Assembly: GCA_016200965.1 (NCBI GenBank)
Contig: JACQDT010000013.1
Span: 1-53,993, forward strand
DNA length: 53,993 nt
DNA from: Candidatus Azambacteria bacterium
Lineage (GTDB): Bacteria; Patescibacteriota; Minisyncoccia; GWC2-36-17; WO2-46-25
Direction: 5' to 3'
The notes under the pieces are model-generated. The model ran no database searches. It saw only the letters and a program-made list of their open reading frames with translations, and had not been told where the DNA came from. The position numbers and the translations under genes are program-made. Position 1 is the first letter of the stretch. The number at the start of each line of letters is the position of its first letter. This document shows, piece by piece, positions 43,077 through 51,209 of the stretch.

Positions 43077-43458
43077 AATGACCTTATTCGCCGTCTTTCT
43101 CGTCGTAAGCGGCATCGTCTATCAAAACTTTTACCGGCCCGCATCGATTGCTCCGGTAAAAGCATCGGGAAACATAAAGGAAGTAAAGGTGCGCGTACTT
43201 GAAAACAAATGGAAGTGGTCGCCCGATATCATTGAGGCAAAAATCGGCGACACGGTGATACTTAAAATCTTCAACGAAGATCCGTTTGATCACGGCTTCG
43301 CGCTTGAACAATTCGGCATCAACAAACGACTGTTCCCCAAACGCGAAACCACGATAGAATTCGTCGCTTCCAAGATAGGCGCCTTCAGTTTCTATTGCTC
43401 CGTCCCCTGCGGTGAAGGGCACTACGTGCAAACCGGGACTTTTATTGTGACGGAGTAG
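43060..43458 (+). CDS. Membrane-anchored cupredoxin
   Basis: 132 aa. One N-terminal membrane helix (residues 4-22) then a cupredoxin with the CuA-like end CSVPCGEGHYVQTG (Cys, Cys, His visible) and an earlier His in FDHGFAL. A canonical CuA site has a Met after the His; here it is Gln, so the site may be a mononuclear or modified copper site. Possible function: copper storage or electron transfer on the outer face. Confidence 0.88.
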   Translation: MNKFVTMTLFAVFLVVSGIVYQNFYRPASIAPVKASGNIKEVKVRVLENKWKWSPDIIEAKIGDTVILKIFNEDPFDHGFALEQFGINKRLFPKRETTIEFVASKIGAFSFYCSVPCGEGHYVQTGTFIVTE

Positions 43459-44159
43459 CGGCGTCCTTTTTTCTGTTGTCAATACTCCACTTGCCCGCGC
43501 CAAGCGCCCACAAGGCAAACGCGGCGGCAATCACTCCGATGTCCCGCGAAAGCGTCGGGTCTCATATTCCATATCATCAGCGCCACGAACAAGGGCGTCA
43601 CGTATCTCGTGAGCAGTCCCAGCAACAAAAAAACCGCCAATACAAACTCAACGGAACCGACTAACACGGCGCCGCCCGTCATCTGCTGATATCCGGACAA
43701 CAAAAGCGCAACGGTTAAGCCGGCACGCAAAATTACCGGCGCGTACGTACTCCATTTTTCTGACACAAGCGCCCACAGTCCAAGCGCTGAACCGATAAGC
43801 CCCGCGTCAAGCAGGAGCGTTTTGTCGCTGGTGTTCAAGCCGTACTTAAACGTAATGGAACCGAAAATGGCAACCACCAAAAACGCGGCCATCGGCGCGG
43901 CGTATCTGGTCATCCATCCCGCAAAAAGAGAAATCCCCAACATCCCCTCGCACAGCCCTATATAATAATTCATCGCCGACGCCATGCCCAAGCTCATCGT
44001 CCACTGCCATGATTCCAGCGTGAAAATCAACTGAATTTCGGACGTTCCCTGCTTAGGAAACATGAGCTTCTGCGCGCCAAAAAGCAAAAATACCACACCA
44101 AGTCCACACCGTAAAAGCACAGGAGAGTAGCGTTTTAATTTTTCCGCGAATTCCGTCAT
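43442..44159 (-). CDS. DoxX-family membrane protein, frameshifted near the 3' end
   Basis: The intact frame runs 44159 to 43479 (226 aa), with two DoxX-like halves and about eight helices (LLRCGLGVVFLLFGAQKLMF ... ILRAGLTVALLLSGYQQM). The expected final helix is encoded in another frame: from about 43560 the +1 frame gives TLSRDIGVIAAAFALWALGAGKWSID and ends at 43442. A one-base insertion near 43550-43565 (or a sequencing error) is therefore likely. It overlaps the convergent cupredoxin end. Confidence 0.85.
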
Positions 44160-44164
44160 ATGGT

Positions 44165-44428
44165 TTACGCCGACATTGCTTTTAGCTTTGCTATCAATGA
44201 ATTCTTATCAAACCCGCCCGTCGTGAAAAGCTCGCCATTTAAAATGATGCCCGGCGAAGCGAAAATCATGTATTTTTGCGCAAGTTCCTGCCCGCGATCG
44301 GTCGTCACATCCACGCGGTCAAACCGCACGTTCGGAAAGTCGCCTTTGATCGTTTCCCACAGCGCCTCCAATTCTTTGCAGGTGTGGCATCCGGGCGAAA
44401 ATACTTCTTCTAATAGTACTTGTTGCAT
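44165..44428 (-). CDS. Thioredoxin/glutaredoxin-like protein
   Basis: The start is placed at ATG 44428 (87 aa), where MQQVLLEEVFSPGCHTC begins the fold. Active-site CHTC near residue 14, cis-Pro in FASPGIILNG, and a short length like a glutaredoxin domain. It may reduce periplasmic or membrane partners of the DoxX and copper proteins. Confidence 0.85.
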   Translation of the reverse strand: MQQVLLEEVFSPGCHTCKELEALWETIKGDFPNVRFDRVDVTTDRGQELAQKYMIFASPGIILNGELFTTGGFDKNSLIAKLKAMSA

Positions 44429-44470
44429 TTTTTCCAGTATACCACGAAACGAAGGGTGCGCACAAAACAA

Positions 44471-45028
44471 TTAATGGTCTCCCCCGCATCCGTCGGACAA
44501 ATTCCACACCTCGGTTATTTGCTCCCCGGTAAATCCGTGATGTTGAATGAGAAACTTTGCCAAACCGCCGTACACATACCACCGCCAGCACTTACAGCAA
44601 CACGGCCCTTTTTCATTTGCATTCGCCATGGCATAGTCATATGCTTCCTGCTCTTTCGGCGTTAATGACGTGTCATAATAGCCTAGAAGTTTTTTTGCGA
44701 GCGCCGCGTCAATATCGTACGGATCAGACGGGATTTCGGAAATGGCGCTGTATTTTTTAAGTCCTTGCACCTGCTCGCTGTAACGATGAAAGCTCATCGG
44801 ACTGCAACAGGAGCCCTGCAAGCGTGCGCCGTCCGGCATGGAAAGGATGGAATCCTTGAAAAGCGCCGAACAGGACGAGTTGCCGTTTTTACTCAACACC
44901 TCAAACTTCGCGGCAAGCGCCTGACTGACTAATCCGCCTGATTCTCTTTTTGAGGAAGAAACGAAATAAAACGCTCCGCCCACAAGCACGCCGGCAATAA
45001 GAAGTGAGATAATAATCCGTATATTCAT
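44471..45028 (-). CDS. Membrane-anchored Cys-rich protein
   Basis: The start is placed at ATG 45028 (185 aa); the earlier 49 codons come from the upstream palindromic element F. One N-terminal helix (IIISLLIAGVLVGGAFYFV), then Cys-rich extracytoplasmic part with SCCSPMSFHRY, GPCCCKCWRW and the terminal DGCGGDH. The cluster suggests thiol metal binding. It loosely recalls PCYCGC proteins but I cannot assign it. The context (copper export, thioredoxin-like and DsbA-like proteins) suggests copper or thiol handling. Confidence 0.75.
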   Translation of the reverse strand: MNIRIIISLLIAGVLVGGAFYFVSSSKRESGGLVSQALAAKFEVLSKNGNSSCSALFKDSILSMPDGARLQGSCCSPMSFHRYSEQVQGLKKYSAISEIPSDPYDIDAALAKKLLGYYDTSLTPKEQEAYDYAMANANEKGPCCCKCWRWYVYGGLAKFLIQHHGFTGEQITEVWNLSDGCGGDH

Positions 45029-45034
45029 ATTGTT

Positions 45035-45218
45035 ATACTCTGCATTCCAAAACGATATTTTTTGTGCGCCTCCCTCTTGAGTGCGCGAGCAAAAAAGCAT
45101 TTTTGTTGGCTTCCCCGTTTTGGGTCCGGCAAGGCAAAAATGCTTTTCTGTCGCGCACAGCCGCAAGGTTCCCACTGCCAGCCCGATACAAAAAATATCG
45201 TTTTAGAATGCAGAGTAT
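45035..45218. repeat. Nested-palindrome element F (184 bp)
   Basis: Terminal inverted repeats of 31 bp (45035-45065 and 45188-45218) have one mismatch and begin ATACTCTGCATTC. An inner pair GCGCGA..AAAAGCATTTTTG with its complement (about 45092-45116 and 45135-45160) is nested inside. The element separates the Cys-rich gene from a membrane-protein gene and starts 6 bp before the ATG of the former. Confidence 0.88.
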
Positions 45219-45227
45219 TTATATTAT

Positions 45228-45797
45228 TTAACATGTCGGGGCGGCCGCGATGTCGCGCGAAACAAGCGCAAGCGAAACCACAAGCAAGAGCGCGCCCAGC
45301 GCTCCGAACTCCGCGCCTCCTAAAGGAAAAAGTGCGAGCACGCCCGCGCCGCCCCAAAACGCAAGAAAGGAGTTCAGCAAAAGCGATCCACACGCCGCGC
45401 ATCCTATCCCCAAGGCGCCGCCAGCAAGTCCCCCTAAACCAGCTATCGCTTCTTTTGGTTTCACCATCGTTTTTTTTCTCCTTAAACGATACACCATCAT
45501 GGCACTGTTAATGCCGAACAACGCTGAAATAGCAATGGTGGAAAAAGCGGAAAGCGCGGTGAAATTCATCCCGATGCTGCCAAGAAGCGCTCCGACAAAT
45601 TTTACTTTTGCGGCGAATGAAACCGCAGGACTTCCGAATATGTCCGCGATCAACGAGGCATTGGGAAGCAACACTGCGAGCATAAACACCGCAACGCCGC
45701 TTGCAACCGCAAGCGTCATGTACGAAGGGCGGCGAAATACTTGCATCGCCGCTTTCATTATTACTGCCTTGTGATAACGCAATCGCGCGATGATCAT
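45228..45797 (-). CDS. Integral membrane protein with CxxC
   Basis: 189 aa, four to five helices, with GIGCAACGS in the middle of a hydrophobic region and a basic loop (RLRRKKTMVKPKE). The CxxC within a membrane segment is typical of metal-transport or thiol-redox membrane proteins; no family is assigned. It starts at 45797, 12 bp beyond the DsbA-like stop, and is presumably in the same transcript. Confidence 0.75.
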   Translation of the reverse strand: MIIARLRYHKAVIMKAAMQVFRRPSYMTLAVASGVAVFMLAVLLPNASLIADIFGSPAVSFAAKVKFVGALLGSIGMNFTALSAFSTIAISALFGINSAMMVYRLRRKKTMVKPKEAIAGLGGLAGGALGIGCAACGSLLLNSFLAFWGGAGVLALFPLGGAEFGALGALLLVVSLALVSRDIAAAPTC

Positions 45798-45808
45798 GTT
45801 GTGTCCTG

Positions 45809-46636
45809 TTATTTCTCCAGAAGCGCAACGTCAATAACCGATTTTACCGCCGCGTACGGCTGGGCGCCGGAAATCACGAACTTCTTCCCGTTTTGCGCGA
45901 TTACTACGGTGTAGGGCGTTCCCTGTCCGCCCGCGCCGGTCGCATCCGCGAGATTGTCAGCCACATGCTGGGCGTATTTTCCGGAGGACAAACACTGCTC
46001 AAACTTCGCCGCATCCAAACCGACATATTGGGCGATTTTTGGAAGTTCGGCGGGGTCAAGGCCGTTGTTTGACGGCGTTACCTCAAACACGCGGTCAAGA
46101 TACGCCCAGAATGTGTCGTTGCCGCCAAGCTCGTTGGCGCATTCGGACGCCTCCGCTTCCTTGCGCGCTTTGGAATGCAGGGAATCAAGCGGAAAATGAC
46201 GGTACACCCACGCCACCTGATTTGGGTAATCCTTCACTGCCTGTTGCATGGTAGGGTGGAACCGCTTGCAGAACGGGCACTCGGCGTCCGAGAACTCCAC
46301 CACTTTCACCGGCGCGTTCAGGGAACCGCGGATGTGATCTTTGTTTGTCACCGGCGCGATATTATCCACTGAACCGGAACTTGATTTTATCTGCTGCTGT
46401 GAGGGCGGCGGCGCAGTCGGCGCGGTTTTTGACGCCCCATTTTGTGTTAGAGAAGAATTCCCGCGGGAATACATCACGGCGCCCGCAATCAGAAGGCCGG
46501 CGATAAAAATGGCCGCAGGAACAGCCCAGGGATTTTCTTGGTTGCCCTTTGCCTGCTGTTTCAACGCGTACAATCGTTCTTCAAGTTCTTTGATCTCTCC
46601 TTCGGTATTTTTTTGATCTGCGTTGTCTGTTGTCAT
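45809..46636 (-). CDS. DsbA-family thiol oxidoreductase
   Basis: The start is placed at ATG 46636 (275 aa). A coiled N-terminus (IKELEERLYALKQQ), one membrane helix (~40-62), a Ser/Pro-rich linker, then a DsbA-like domain with CPFC in SDAECPFCKRF and the cis-Pro GGQGTPYTVV. It probably oxidises or isomerises disulfides in exported proteins such as the Cys-rich neighbour. The family is common in Patescibacteria. Confidence 0.92.
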   Translation of the reverse strand: MTTDNADQKNTEGEIKELEERLYALKQQAKGNQENPWAVPAAIFIAGLLIAGAVMYSRGNSSLTQNGASKTAPTAPPPSQQQIKSSSGSVDNIAPVTNKDHIRGSLNAPVKVVEFSDAECPFCKRFHPTMQQAVKDYPNQVAWVYRHFPLDSLHSKARKEAEASECANELGGNDTFWAYLDRVFEVTPSNNGLDPAELPKIAQYVGLDAAKFEQCLSSGKYAQHVADNLADATGAGGQGTPYTVVIAQNGKKFVISGAQPYAAVKSVIDVALLEK

Positions 46637-46774
46637 AGAAGTAAAAATTTGAATTGTACACATAAGTTGCTATAGCAATTTATACGTACAATTAAATTGT
46701 TCAAAAAAAATAACATGTGATAAACATAAATCCCGCGGCGCATACGCACGGCCCTTGGCGCTTGGGCGATCCGG

Positions 46775-47095
46775 CTAAAACGCCCGCGAGTGCAAAATCC
46801 CGCGGCGGAACATGAGTAACAACGGGTCAGCAAGCGCAGTATAAAACTGGTTGCGCCGCGCCATATGCCATACTGTCATCTTTTGCCTTGGCGATACCCG
46901 CGGGGAAAACATAAAAACAAGCATCACGAAAAGCGCAAGCGAAACCCCTCTGGAATTTTGATCTCCCATATATGCGGCGGGCATGACAATACTGCACGCC
47001 GTGTTCTCCATGTCTGGCATACCCGTTGCAAATTGGAAAAATCCGCACGATACAAGTATCACACCGAGGATAATTGTTGCACTTTTTATTCCCAT
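46775..47095 (-). CDS. Small membrane protein of unknown family
   Basis: 106 aa with two hydrophobic segments (residues 5-24 and 52-66) and MPDMENTACSIVMP between them. A basic third segment follows. No family is recognised. It sits between the DsbA-like gene and the CcdA-oxidase fusion. Confidence 0.55.
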   Translation of the reverse strand: MGIKSATIILGVILVSCGFFQFATGMPDMENTACSIVMPAAYMGDQNSRGVSLALFVMLVFMFSPRVSPRQKMTVWHMARRNQFYTALADPLLLMFRRGILHSRAF

Positions 47096-47121
47096 AAAAA
47101 ATAGTAATAACTGCTCATCAC

Positions 47122-49368
47122 TTACTGAGAAAGCGGCGTATATCCTTCATAGATCACCGGTACTATCATGCCGGCGCCCGCGTGGTGCAATTCATGGCAA
47201 TGAAACACCCACACGCCGGGATTTTCCGCCGTAAATTCAATGTCATATGTCTCGCCCGGATTGAGCGCTATCGTATTTTTCGTCAACTGCGCCGCTTGAG
47301 GCACCGCATTGCCGTCAGTGGCAACTATCTTAAATTGATGTCCGTGCAAATGCATCGGATGAATCGTGGACGTGCCGGCATTGATAAGCCGCAGGCGGAC
47401 GCGCTCGCCTTTGTTCACCATAATCGGCTCACTGTCGGGAAACGAGCGCCCGTTTATCGTAAATACATTGTAGTCCATCATCGCGTGCCCGCCGCCCATG
47501 CTGTCGTGCGCAGCCATCGCAGCCATATTCATTCCGCCCGCTCCCACCGCCCACTCGTCCAGCACAAGCGTCACCTCTTTGTCAGGACGCATAAAATTTT
47601 TGGGTTCTATTATAAACGCCCCCGAAAGCCCCATATCCAACTGCATCGCCTCGGTCCCGTGCGATGAGCCATGCGTATGGTAAAAATGCGTGCCCGCGGG
47701 CCTTGCCTCAAATTCGTACACGCGCGTTTCTCCCGGCTGTGTTGCGGTCTGACTGAAACCAGGAACGCCGTCTTGCGCATAGGGAACATCGATGCCGTGC
47801 CAATGCATCGCGGTCGCGTCGGGCAGACGATTCTCCAAAATCACCCGCACTCTGTCCCCTTCCGTCACGCGGATTTCCGGCCCGGGAATCTGCCCGTTGT
47901 ATCCCCATGCGTGCACATACTTCCCCTTCGCGTACTCCCAGCGAAATTCTTCCGCCACCAGCCGAAATTCTTTTACCCCTTCTTTTATTTCAAACGGTAG
48001 CTTGGCAATGCGGTCGGCAGGCGTGCGCAAGGGCAATTTCGCAAGCGCGCTTGCGTCGGACATAGCGTGATCCATTCCCATCATGACGCTCATGCCGCTG
48101 GCCGCATCGTGCGTATGCGCCGCATCCGTACCTGCGCCTGCCTGTTGCTTCTGCATATGCCCGGCCTCATGTTCCGCCGCCTGTTTCAGGAAACGTTCGG
48201 GCAATACATAGACAAACACGAGTGCTAAAAGACCCGACAGCAACAATACGGACCACTTCTTTGAACTGAACTTTGCAAGCGGCAGGGCGCGCTCCGCCTC
48301 GGGCAAGGCGCGGATGCGATTTTGCTCACCCCCCAAATACCACCACAGCGGGATGATCATTAACAGCACGAACACCCAGTTGCCGAGCCACAAAGGCGCT
48401 CCGAAAAATCCGGTACCAGCCATAACACCATGCTCATGCGTCGTTGAAGTTCCCAGTTGCTGATTGAGCGCGCCGAGAAAAGTTTGTTCCTGCGTGATGC
48501 TTTCAAGCAGAGTGTGCTGGCCCGAATTGACCCACCAGTCATGCGAGAAAAATCCGAGCGTGAAAAGGAACGCGCCCACAAACACCATGCCCCATGCCGT
48601 CGCGCGCGCAATGGAATCCTTGTGCTTTAACAGCGTCTTGGTCGCGTTCACGCCCAAAATGCCCAGCACCGCCAAAAGCAAGAGCGGAATGATACGCCCG
48701 ATGGCGTGCACGAAGAACAAAAGCCATCCGTAAAATACGTCGCCGGTCACGCCGATCTGGCCTAAAATAATGGGCGTGGCGGGATGCGGGCACCCGATGC
48801 CGATATTGCCCAGAAAAAGCCCGAGCATGAACGCTTTGGCGACATCTTTGCGCTTTTGTATGAAACCGGGCGCCGCGCCCATGTAGCTTGGCATACGCGC
48901 CTTCACAAGGCCGAGTTCGCCCAGCGCAAACACCATCGCGAATACGCCGGCAATGGTGTAAAACACATTTTTGATTATCTCTCCGCTCCCGCCCGTCCCT
49001 GCAAAACTGTAGATCGCCTTTCCCAAAATCGCCGCGAATACGCCATATAAGGAAAGCGTGATGGAAACGCCCAATCCAAACGCAAGCGCGATGGAAAGCC
49101 CCTTCACATACCCTTTGCCCATGGAAAGCGGGACGATAACAAATGCCAAAGGCAGGGTGCAGGGAAGCACGATCATGGAAAGCCCCGCGGCGAAACTGAA
49201 CAAAAACCAGCCCGGCCCGATGGGCGAACCGGAGCTTGAAGTGAAGATCCAATACAAGCCCGAAAGAAACACGCCAAGCAAAAAGAGCGCGAACATGACG
49301 AACAAAAGCCGCCAGTGCTTGTCCTGCGCGCCGCCTTCCGCGGGAACTTGTGTTGTTTGAGATTCCAT
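47122..49368 (-). CDS. CcdA/DsbD-type membrane domain fused to a multicopper oxidase
   Basis: The start is placed at ATG 49368 (748 aa). Residues ~15-290 are a CcdA-type thiol-transport domain with PCTLP and GCPHP as the paired cysteines. Another two or more helices follow (res ~300-400), then a His-rich linker (HEAGHMQK, HTHDAASG, Met-rich MSVMMGMDHAM), and from ~470 a multicopper oxidase with all copper motifs: HWHG, HTHG, HPMHLHGH and HCHELHHAGAGM. It would bring reducing or electron flow through the membrane to a surface copper oxidase, or oxidise Cu(I). The fusion and the Met/His linker fit the copper-resistance setting. Confidence 0.92.
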   Translation of the reverse strand: MESQTTQVPAEGGAQDKHWRLLFVMFALFLLGVFLSGLYWIFTSSSGSPIGPGWFLFSFAAGLSMIVLPCTLPLAFVIVPLSMGKGYVKGLSIALAFGLGVSITLSLYGVFAAILGKAIYSFAGTGGSGEIIKNVFYTIAGVFAMVFALGELGLVKARMPSYMGAAPGFIQKRKDVAKAFMLGLFLGNIGIGCPHPATPIILGQIGVTGDVFYGWLLFFVHAIGRIIPLLLLAVLGILGVNATKTLLKHKDSIARATAWGMVFVGAFLFTLGFFSHDWWVNSGQHTLLESITQEQTFLGALNQQLGTSTTHEHGVMAGTGFFGAPLWLGNWVFVLLMIIPLWWYLGGEQNRIRALPEAERALPLAKFSSKKWSVLLLSGLLALVFVYVLPERFLKQAAEHEAGHMQKQQAGAGTDAAHTHDAASGMSVMMGMDHAMSDASALAKLPLRTPADRIAKLPFEIKEGVKEFRLVAEEFRWEYAKGKYVHAWGYNGQIPGPEIRVTEGDRVRVILENRLPDATAMHWHGIDVPYAQDGVPGFSQTATQPGETRVYEFEARPAGTHFYHTHGSSHGTEAMQLDMGLSGAFIIEPKNFMRPDKEVTLVLDEWAVGAGGMNMAAMAAHDSMGGGHAMMDYNVFTINGRSFPDSEPIMVNKGERVRLRLINAGTSTIHPMHLHGHQFKIVATDGNAVPQAAQLTKNTIALNPGETYDIEFTAENPGVWVFHCHELHHAGAGMIVPVIYEGYTPLSQ

Positions 49369-49458
49369 GTTGCTTTTTAGTATACCACGCGCCGCCTTCG
49401 CGCGCAAAGAAATGTTTTAATTTGACATCCCTCCACGCTACGCTATAATAACTGACAT

Positions 49459-49695
49459 ATGAACACCGCGACAGTACAAGTAAAGCTCACGCGAAAAGAA
49501 AAAGAACAGTTGAGCCACCTCGCGCTCCGCTACGGCTTTTCGCTTCCCGAATTTTCTCGCCGCATCCTCACTGAAATTGCATCCGAAATTCCGGAAGAAT
49601 CGCTCTCGGAATACGTGCATCCCAAGAAAATCAAAGCGTCGCTTGACCGGGCTCTGCGCGATTGGCGCCACGGGCGCGTCCGCGCGCAACTATAA
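49459..49695 (+). CDS. Ribbon-helix-helix-type antitoxin
   Basis: 78 aa. Starts NTATVQVKLTRKEKEQLSHLALRYGFSLPEFSRRIL, a beta strand followed by two helices as in RHH DNA-binding antitoxins. The overlapping downstream RelE-like gene completes a type II toxin-antitoxin pair. Confidence 0.8.
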   Translation: MNTATVQVKLTRKEKEQLSHLALRYGFSLPEFSRRILTEIASEIPEESLSEYVHPKKIKASLDRALRDWRHGRVRAQL

Positions 49696-49949
49696 ACATC
49701 CTCTTTGCGGACGAGTTTCAAAAGAAATTCAAGAAACTTCCTCCGGAAATACAGCGTCTCTACTACACACAGGAAAAACTCTTTCGGCAGAATTGGCGCG
49801 ACCCACGATTGCACACAAAAAAACTTATTGACTACCCGCTTCCTTTCTCGTTTCGCATCACGCGGCGTTACCGCGTGTTCTTTATTTTCGTAGATGGCGC
49901 CACCGCGCTTTTTGCGACTGTCGGCCACAGAAAAGATTCATATAAATAA
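49662..49949 (+). CDS. RelE/ParE-like toxin
   Basis: 95 aa, starting at TTG 49662 within the antitoxin gene; the folded part begins at INILFADEFQKKFKKLP. The RelE fold is clear: KLPPEIQRLYYTQEKLFRQNW, LPFSFRITRRYRVFFIFVDG, then ATVGHRKDSYK, the conserved C-terminal basic His-Arg-Lys patch. A terminator follows 48 bp later. Confidence 0.85.
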   Translation: MAPRARPRATINILFADEFQKKFKKLPPEIQRLYYTQEKLFRQNWRDPRLHTKKLIDYPLPFSFRITRRYRVFFIFVDGATALFATVGHRKDSYK

Positions 49950-49997
49950 TTTTCTCAAAGAACTCCTTGATTACCCGCGCACATAAATGAAAACACA

Positions 49998-50036
49998 AAG
50001 CCGCCGCATCAAATGCGACGGCTTTGTTCTTTTCCC
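49998..50036 (+). terminator. Terminator after the RHH-RelE pair
   Basis: AAAGCCGCCGCAT and ATGCGACGGCTTT pair (one mismatch) around a CAA loop, followed by GTTCTTTT. Confidence 0.8.
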
Positions 50037-50135
50037 CCTTCCTAAAAGCTCACCATTCGCAAGGCGCGAATCACGAGTTTAGTGGGAAGGGAGAGGTGCT
50101 TTTGATTTTTTTTCAAAAACAGAGCTCTCCTTTCT

Positions 50136-50294
50136 TCAACTCTTCCGCATGGTCTGCGGTGGTCTTTGAGTAAGGAGCTGGACCAACTTTCCGCTTGCGA
50201 GCATAAAGATCGCCTCGCAACCGGGACACGTGTATGTCGTCACATCAAAGCTTTCCCGGCATTGCGTTGGGACATAACAGTTCGGACATCGCAT
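50136..50294 (-). CDS. Small zinc-ribbon peptide
   Basis: 52 aa reading MRCPNCYVPTQCRE..., with CPNC (residues 3-6) and CPGC (23-26) for one zinc site. A strong SD (GAGGAGG) is 4 nt before the ATG at 50294. It follows the 57-aa membrane protein on the same strand and shares its far-upstream promoter. Function unknown. Confidence 0.75.
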   Translation of the reverse strand: MRCPNCYVPTQCRESFDVTTYTCPGCEAIFMLASGKLVQLLTQRPPQTMRKS

Positions 50295-50409
50295 GCGTCC
50301 TCCTCGTGTTGATTGGTTAAGAGCGTCTCCTTAGAGCCGACGATTCTGTGAATCGCAAGCTCGGTTGGAGGGAGATTTTTTTAGAGAATCTCCCGAAAAC
50401 TCTTGGTGG

Positions 50410-50583
50410 CTATTTAAGCCGCCTAAAGATGTGTTCCATGAGCTGAGCCACCCCAAAAACTAGATATCCTGACAAGGCCCAGAACAGTCCCGACGATACC
50501 ACCGGGAGGTTGTATACCACCCCGTAGATCACGCCTATGACCAAACCACACCCCATCGTGAATATGCAGTAATTTTTTCCCAT
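50410..50583 (-). CDS. Small two-span membrane protein
   Basis: 57 aa from ATG 50583: MGKNYCIFTMGCGLVIGVIYGVV, a short turn (YNLPVVSSG), then LFWALSGYLVFGVAQLM and a basic end (FRRLK). A strong SD AAGGAGG stands 6 nt before the ATG. Function unknown. Confidence 0.78.
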   Translation of the reverse strand: MGKNYCIFTMGCGLVIGVIYGVVYNLPVVSSGLFWALSGYLVFGVAQLMEHIFRRLK

Positions 50584-50786
50584 TTTTTCCTCCTTTGTTT
50601 TTCAGCATTCCTTACGCAAGACAATCCCGCAAAATTGCCGATGACTTTCAATGAACATTCTCTTCGTTCTTGAAGAGATCTATAGAGAAGACGTGCGAGG
50701 GGTTTATAAGAATAAGTCCTCGCGACAGATTCTCTTCCATGGATCTCGACAAGAAGCGAAAAAGGGGGAATCAATATTATGGAGAG
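50584..50786 (-). promoter_or_regulatory. ~200-nt 5' leader
   Basis: It lies between the promoter at 50787-50815 and the 57-aa gene. No convincing ORF; an 87-aa reading uses no SD and looks like chance. The length suggests a regulatory leader (riboswitch, attenuator or leader peptide). I could not assign a fold. Confidence 0.5.
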
Positions 50787-50815
50787 ATTGTAGCACATAT
50801 AAAATATCTTGTCAA
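50787..50815 (-). promoter_or_regulatory. Near-consensus sigma-70 promoter
   Basis: TTGACA (50815-50810), 17-bp spacer, TACAAT (50792-50787) on the minus strand. It would transcribe the leader, the 57-aa membrane gene and the zinc-ribbon gene. Confidence 0.85.
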
Positions 50816-50886
50816 GCCATTTTGGAAAAAACAGCTTATGTAAGCGGTTTTTTGATGTCTGTATTCATCAATTGTTTGCCACAACA

Positions 50887-51204
50887 CTATTTTCCTGTAT
50901 ACGTAAATGCGCGGAACGGCCGGTTTGCCACAAGGACAAAGACCGTTATGCGCCGATATGGTCCATGAGGGATTTCCTCATACGCATCCAACGCTTTCAT
51001 GTCTGCTTTTGACAAACCAAGAAGCAGAACTCCCCTGATGGTTGCCTTGCTCTCTTTGCGGGCAACCGGATACGCGTATCCTCGTATCCGCGCACGCCGA
51101 AATCCGGGAAGGACTGCCCGCATCCGCCCGACACGCCTCTCCAGCAACTTTCTACAGAGAGCCGAATCGCGCAAAGATCCGTAAACAAACAAAGCGTACT
51201 GCAT
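50887..51204 (-). CDS. Gamma-glutamylcyclotransferase-like (AIG2/GGCT) protein
   Basis: The start is placed at ATG 51204 (105 aa). YGSLRD near residue 8 (substrate loop), acidic residue in DAYEEIP (catalytic Glu) and the final strand RAFTYTGK are the GGCT-fold marks. It may release cyclic glutamate (5-oxoproline) from gamma-glutamyl peptides; substrate unknown. Confidence 0.85.
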   Translation of the reverse strand: MQYALFVYGSLRDSALCRKLLERRVGRMRAVLPGFRRARIRGYAYPVARKESKATIRGVLLLGLSKADMKALDAYEEIPHGPYRRITVFVLVANRPFRAFTYTGK

Positions 51205-51209
51205 CGCGT

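Noticed and set aside
50535-50798. 87-aa ORF in the 50.6 kb leader
   Set aside because: No SD, starts at the -10 region and overlaps the strongly supported 57-aa gene in another frame.
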